Part shown: positions 59,729-64,000 of the stretch, piece after piece | Numbering within the stretch: position 1 is the first letter of the stretch | How the letters are laid out: every line of letters starts with the position of its first letter | From: Spartinivicinus poritis | GTDB lineage: Bacteria > Pseudomonadota > Gammaproteobacteria > Pseudomonadales > Zooshikellaceae | Direction of reading: 5' to 3' | DNA length: 64,000 bases | Assembly (NCBI RefSeq): GCF_028858535.1 | Contig: NZ_JAPMOU010000023.1 | Location: 37,137-101,136 of the forward strand | Notes under the pieces: model-generated | What the model was told of the DNA's origin: nothing | Databases searched by the model: none | What the model saw: the letters and a program-made list of their open reading frames with translations, nothing else | Translations under genes and position numbers: made by a program

Positions 59729-62508
59729 TCAACGACTTTTATCTGCAAGTAGTGGCTCGTCCTGAACAGACAGCACTATCAATTGATGGCTGTTCATTAA
59801 CTTACTTTGGCTTGTGGCAACAAGCTGTTGCCAGTACCAGGTATTTAAAGCAGCATGGAGTACAGCAAGGTCAAATCATTGGATTACATTTAGCAAAAAG
59901 TAATCAACTGGTTGTGATGCAATTAGCTTGTTGGTTAGCTGGGGCTGCTTTTATGCCATTACCGATTGACTGGCCGATTAAACGAAAACAGCAAGCGCTA
60001 GATTATTCACAAGCTGTTGGTATTATCACAGAGATGAACATCAGTGATTTAACCGATAACATCAATCAATGGTTAACGGTTAATATTATCAGTGAATATA
60101 GCCGTGTTGATGATTGCGAAATATTTAAACATAACAGCCACCACAACAGAAGCTGTGTAAATAAAAAACTTAAAAATAACTACTATCCTGAGTCACAGCC
60201 AACGGACCTAGCATATGTTATTTTTACATCAGGATCGAGTGGTGAACCGAAGGGAGTGTTGGTTACATTTGCCGGTTTACCTACAGTTATTAACCAACAA
60301 ATCCGTTTTACACGACTGAAACCAGGCGAGCGATGTTTGTGGCTACACCACCCTGGTTTTGATGCTTCAATTGCTGATATTTGGGTGGCTTTATTGGCAG
60401 GGGCAACCCTGATAGCAGATAATCATTTACAGTCAGCCAATTTATTACAGTTTATTGCGGTAAATAAGATTAACTATGTAGACTTACCTGCTGCATTACT
60501 ACCTATGCTTGAGATTAACCTTGCCCCTGATTGTTTACATACTGTATTAGTAGGAGGCGAAGTGTGTGATCTTATGGCGTTGTGTCGCTGGGGCAAGTTA
60601 AAACGTTTGGTTGTGTCCTATGGGCCTACTGAAGCAACTATTTGTAGTAGCATGTATTTAGTGACAGGATATGAAACAGTGGCTAACTGGATTGGCCAGC
60701 CCTTAAATCATCTTCAATATTGGGTGGTGGATAACCAGTTACAACCGGTATTATCCGGGGAACCTGGAGAGTTAATAATTACTGGGCCAGGTGTTGCTGC
60801 AGGCTATTTAAACGGCAATACTAACAATATCCGGTTTGTTCAGTTTCAAGGTCAAGTAGGGTATCGAACGGGAGATCGTGTCCGTCAGGTTGATCAGAAC
60901 TATCAGTTTTTAGGTCGGTTGGATAGACAGTTTAAATTGCATGGAAAATTAATTTGCCCTGAAGAAATTGAACAAGCATTATTACACCATACTGAGGTAA
61001 AAGAAGCTTATATATTTAAATTTAAGCAACAATTAATAGCAGCAATTGCCCCTGAGCTTGATTCACAGTTACTACAAACCAGGTTATTAAAGTCATTACC
61101 TTGCTGGATGAAGCCTCAACAATGGCTGTGCTTACCCAAACTGCCTAGAAATCAACATCAAAAAATTAGTCAAGCACAACTTATTCATGATTATGAGCAA
61201 AGAAATTTTGTTGCATCGACATGCCCTGTACTCACATTAATACGACAAGTGTTACAGCAAACAGCCATTGATTTTGAAGACGATTTGAAAGCCTGGTCCC
61301 CTAGTTCCATACAGTGGTTAGCGTTATTAATGGGATTGAAACAGTTGGGTATGGAAATCACTTATGAACAATTATTTGCATTTAAGTCCATTAAAGAAAT
61401 TGTAAAACGGTTTGAAACATACAAGGATAACAATAGATGCTATTTATCAGAAAGTAGTAACAGTTTGAGTAGTGAAAAACTGAACCAAGCTTTGTTACAA
61501 TATCCACCTCTTATATCATTAACAAAAAATACAAGACATAATGCAGTATTGCTGACTGGTGCTACTGGCTTATTGGGTGCTGAGTTGCTAGAACTATTAA
61601 GTCAGCATGAGCGAACAATTTACTGTTTGGTACGAGGTGCTAAAACAAGGTTGTACCAGCATTGCCAAAAATGGGGAGTAACTGTTAACTGGGATCAAGT
61701 CGTAGTGTTGGCTGGTGATATTCGTCAGTCTTATTTAAATTTAAGCGAATCAGAGTGGAAAATGCTAGCTGACCAGGTCAGTGATATTTATCATTGTGCA
61801 GCGGATACTAATTTGTTGAAAAATAACCAGCAGCTACAAGCAACCAACGTTACGGGTAGTTATCATGTATTGCAATTAGCTGCTTCGGGGCAGAAAAAAC
61901 GTTTTCACTATGCCTCAACATTATCGCTGGTCGTAGACTCCAGTTGGCAATATCGGCGGGTCGATGAAAATAATTCACTAGACTCAGGTCAGTTTTATGG
62001 GGGATATACACAAAGTAAATGGCAAGCGGAGCAGTTAATTAGACGGCTTATTTCTGCGAATATTTTTCGATTTGGCTTGTTGACAGGTGTTGTTGGTAAG
62101 GGAAGATTGCCAACTAAAGACTGGTTTAATTCCCGGTTATTATTGAAGCCGGACTTTAGTCAAATACCTGCCAATGCCTGTGTTGATTTTACCCCGGTTA
62201 ATTATGCTGCGAAACTGATGCTGGGAATTAGTCAGCAAACTGATGTGGGAACTTTTCATATTTGCAACCCTAACCCGGTATTAGCCAGTGATTTAGCATT
62301 AATCATTAATGCGCCTAAGTCGAAGTCTGTGAATAATACTTGTTGGTCATTTGAAAAATCGACAAATCCATTACGCTTATTTAAAATGACAAATACGCAT
62401 ATTGAGTCGAATATTGCTGCCCATTATGCTCAAATATTAAATTTGCCTTTTCCTGTAGTTGATAATAACTATCTACAACTATACTTGGAATTTTTATGGC
62501 AGCACTAA
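59725..62508 (+). CDS. A-T-R NRPS-like enzyme (adenylation, carrier, thioester reductase)
   Basis: 927 residues. Adenylation domain 1 to about 475: core YVIFTSGSSGEPKGV at about 163-177, HPGFDASIADIW, SYGPTEATICSS and GYRTGDRVRQV. Carrier domain with Ser528 (WSPSSIQWL) as the phosphopantetheine site. Reductase from about 605: LLTGATGLLGAELLEL, and YTQSK with Tyr761 and Lys765 as catalytic pair. Without a condensation domain it would load one acid and release an aldehyde or alcohol. Related to carboxylate and aminoadipate reductases. Substrate unknown. Confidence 0.88.
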   Translation: MINDFYLQVVARPEQTALSIDGCSLTYFGLWQQAVASTRYLKQHGVQQGQIIGLHLAKSNQLVVMQLACWLAGAAFMPLPIDWPIKRKQQALDYSQAVGIITEMNISDLTDNINQWLTVNIISEYSRVDDCEIFKHNSHHNRSCVNKKLKNNYYPESQPTDLAYVIFTSGSSGEPKGVLVTFAGLPTVINQQIRFTRLKPGERCLWLHHPGFDASIADIWVALLAGATLIADNHLQSANLLQFIAVNKINYVDLPAALLPMLEINLAPDCLHTVLVGGEVCDLMALCRWGKLKRLVVSYGPTEATICSSMYLVTGYETVANWIGQPLNHLQYWVVDNQLQPVLSGEPGELIITGPGVAAGYLNGNTNNIRFVQFQGQVGYRTGDRVRQVDQNYQFLGRLDRQFKLHGKLICPEEIEQALLHHTEVKEAYIFKFKQQLIAAIAPELDSQLLQTRLLKSLPCWMKPQQWLCLPKLPRNQHQKISQAQLIHDYEQRNFVASTCPVLTLIRQVLQQTAIDFEDDLKAWSPSSIQWLALLMGLKQLGMEITYEQLFAFKSIKEIVKRFETYKDNNRCYLSESSNSLSSEKLNQALLQYPPLISLTKNTRHNAVLLTGATGLLGAELLELLSQHERTIYCLVRGAKTRLYQHCQKWGVTVNWDQVVVLAGDIRQSYLNLSESEWKMLADQVSDIYHCAADTNLLKNNQQLQATNVTGSYHVLQLAASGQKKRFHYASTLSLVVDSSWQYRRVDENNSLDSGQFYGGYTQSKWQAEQLIRRLISANIFRFGLLTGVVGKGRLPTKDWFNSRLLLKPDFSQIPANACVDFTPVNYAAKLMLGISQQTDVGTFHICNPNPVLASDLALIINAPKSKSVNNTCWSFEKSTNPLRLFKMTNTHIESNIAAHYAQILNLPFPVVDNNYLQLYLEFLWQH

Positions 62509-63515
62509 ATCCTGATTTAAACGGTAAATTAACACGAGGCCTAGTACTGGGTAAATTCTACCCACCGCACCTGGGGCATCAATATTTAATTGCTTTTGCT
62601 GCTGCTTATGTTGATGAGTTGACCGTCGTAGTCGAAGCGATGCCAGCTGAACAGATACCAGCTAGTCGACGTATACAGTGGTTGCAGTCATTATTTGTTG
62701 AAGTAAAGTTTTTACTGTTGGCTGATTATAACCCGCAAGACCCAAGTGAAACCTCGGATTTTTGGCAAATTTGGCAAAGCAGTATATTACGGTTGCTATC
62801 CTATCCACCAGATGTTGTATTTGCCTCAGAAAGTTATGGTGAGCCCTTGGCAGCCTGTTTAGGTGCTGAATTTGTACCTGTTGATCCACTGCGTCAGTTA
62901 ACTCCTGTATCAGGCACTGCCATTAGAGCTAATCCGTATCAGTACTGGCAATATTTATCTGACCCTGTGAAAAGTTATTATCGAAAACGTGTATGTATCT
63001 GTGGACCGGAAAGTACTGGTAAAAGTACGTTAAGTAAATGGTTGGCGAACCAGTTAGATACACGTCATCCTGAATGTAATAGTTTGGTGCCAGAATATGC
63101 CCGGCTGTTTTTAGAGCAGCAGCAAACCGAGATGACTGCACAGGATATAGTAACCATAGCCAAAGGACAGGCAGCTAGTGAAAAAGCCCTTATGAGTCGT
63201 GCAGGCCCTCTACAGATAGTGGATACGGGAGTTATTGCATCTAAAGTATGGAGTGAGTTTTTATTCGATCAATGCAGTACGACACTAGATAGCTTATCTC
63301 GGGAAACTCATTATGACTTATATTTATTGTGCTACCCTGACATACCTTGGGTAAAAGATGATATTCGTTATTTACCCTGTCAGGGGCAGGCATTTTTTGA
63401 TCGGTTGCAGCAACTTATATTAGAAAGCCGAAACGCTCAAGTGGAGATTATTAAAGGGAATTGGCAGCAGAGAAGGGGTATTGCGCTTCAGGCAGTACTA
63501 CAGCTGATTGAATAA
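62496..63515 (+). CDS. NadR-like bifunctional nucleotidyltransferase/kinase
   Basis: 339 residues, overlapping the NRPS-like gene by 13 nt. N-terminal half: GLVLGKFYPPHLGHQYLI, the nucleotidyltransferase HxGH site of NMN-type adenylyltransferases, with TPVSGTAIRANP near 150. C-terminal half: RKRVCICGPESTGKSTLSKW, a P-loop kinase region, then YARLFLEQQ and IVDTGVIASKVW. This is the NadR arrangement without the DNA-binding N-domain. In the context of a biosynthetic operon it may make or alter an NMN/NAD-like building block. Role inferred. Confidence 0.82.
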   Translation: MAALNPDLNGKLTRGLVLGKFYPPHLGHQYLIAFAAAYVDELTVVVEAMPAEQIPASRRIQWLQSLFVEVKFLLLADYNPQDPSETSDFWQIWQSSILRLLSYPPDVVFASESYGEPLAACLGAEFVPVDPLRQLTPVSGTAIRANPYQYWQYLSDPVKSYYRKRVCICGPESTGKSTLSKWLANQLDTRHPECNSLVPEYARLFLEQQQTEMTAQDIVTIAKGQAASEKALMSRAGPLQIVDTGVIASKVWSEFLFDQCSTTLDSLSRETHYDLYLLCYPDIPWVKDDIRYLPCQGQAFFDRLQQLILESRNAQVEIIKGNWQQRRGIALQAVLQLIE

Positions 63516-63798
63516 CATATACCCTTCGCGAATGTTTTTTTAAGGGGTTAGCTTATTTGTCGCAATAAGCTCTTCAATAAATCGACATCTTATTTTTTAT
63601 TCTTCCTGTTCGTACTTTTTTTGAAGAAATAACGTTATTTGCGGTAGTAAAGCAATATTTTTTGAGAGAACATGATTACTGTTCTCTGGCTAAGCAGGCT
63701 TTAATATAGTTAAATTAATATGAATGTAGGGAGACACAGATAAGTACTAGGCAGTCGTTAATGACTTCAGGTGGATGATTATAGAAGCACAAGAGAAT
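63516..63798. other. Intergenic region with one repeat end and two hairpins
   Basis: 63518-63541 carries the left end of the dispersed element (TATACCCTTCGCGAATG); no right end is seen. An 8-bp stem AGCTTATT/AATAAGCT lies at 63550-63571 and AGAGAACA/TGTTCTCT at 63665-63687. Either could help terminate the operon. No gene seen. Confidence 0.5.
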
Positions 63799-63875
63799 TG
63801 GTAGCGGGGGCTGGATTTGAACCAACGGCCTTCGGGTTATGAGCCCGACGAGCTACCAAGCTGCTCCACCCCGCA
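63799..63875 (-). tRNA. Initiator tRNA-fMet (CAT), copy 1
   Basis: 77 nt with encoded CCA. Anticodon CAT in the loop of GGGCTCATAACCC, whose three G-C pairs mark an initiator tRNA. First base T faces T at position 72, leaving the end unpaired, another initiator feature. Differs from the second copy at a few D- and T-arm bases. Confidence 0.93.
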
Positions 63876-63923
63876 TCAACACACAACTAATTTTGTAAAC
63901 TAATTTGCTTTGTAAAAAACTAG

Positions 63924-64000
<77 letters not shown>

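Overview
The window looks like chromosome of a marine gammaproteobacterium of the Oceanospirillales type. The evidence is low G+C for the group, an IHF beta gene, aspartase, a Vibrio-like VxrAB-type two-component system, VCR-like integron attC sites and several Fur/Zur-type operators. Zooshikella/Spartinivicinus-like bacteria are my best guess, from general impression only. The left edge cuts a TonB-dependent receptor. The right edge falls exactly at the end of the second of two initiator tRNA genes.

Layout. (1) 1-9.6 kb is a metal-acquisition locus: an outer-membrane receptor, then, behind a perfect 24-bp Zur-like palindrome, an ABC importer (binding protein, permease, ATPase) and CntL/CntM/CntI-like genes for making and exporting an opine (staphylopine/pseudopaline-type) metallophore. 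(2) 9.7-10.6 kb holds two decayed genes. (3) 10.6-18.7 kb is mostly housekeeping and regulatory: GNAT-like protein, K+ channel, FixJ-like regulator, eIF2B-like protein, aspartase, GST, a Fur-controlled micro-protein and IHF beta. (4) 19.1-22.1 kb is a vxrA-vxrB-vxrC-like operon, followed by a secreted GH5 glycosidase. (5) 23.8-34.2 kb is accessory DNA: exporter, acetyltransferases, secreted orphan proteins, periplasmic solute-binding-like proteins, and a stretch with four terminators and a 41-aa secreted cysteine-rich peptide. (6) 34.7-37.2 kb is a small chromosomal integron: a truncated integrase facing left, an attI-like core and five cassette ORFs with four recognisable attC sites. (7) 37.5-46.9 kb carries a protease-lectin, an M48 protease with three AIM24 paralogues, an oxygenase and two Fur-boxed secreted proteins, one with haemoglobin-interacting-type (Shr HID-like) repeats. 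(8) 47.2-54.1 kb is a retron-like system: WGR-HEAT protein, SWIM protein, a non-coding RNA with a1/a2 and msd hairpin, and a retron reverse transcriptase with unusual extensions. (9) 55.3-63.5 kb is a tightly overlapping six-gene biosynthetic operon: dehydrogenase, AsnB-like amidotransferase, methyltransferase, Fe/2OG-like oxygenase, A-T-R NRPS-like enzyme and a NadR-like enzyme.

Dispersed short inverted-repeat elements (TATACCC...GGGTATA ends) occur at about 2.2, 22.1 and 55.2 kb, with fragments at 39.9 and 63.5 kb. A different MITE-like element lies between two convergent genes at 44.8-45.0 kb. The most notable systems are the retron with WGR-HEAT and SWIM partners, the A-T-R/AsnB/NadR operon of unknown product, and the metallophore locus. 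All functions are read from sequence and recalled family features; no database search was run.
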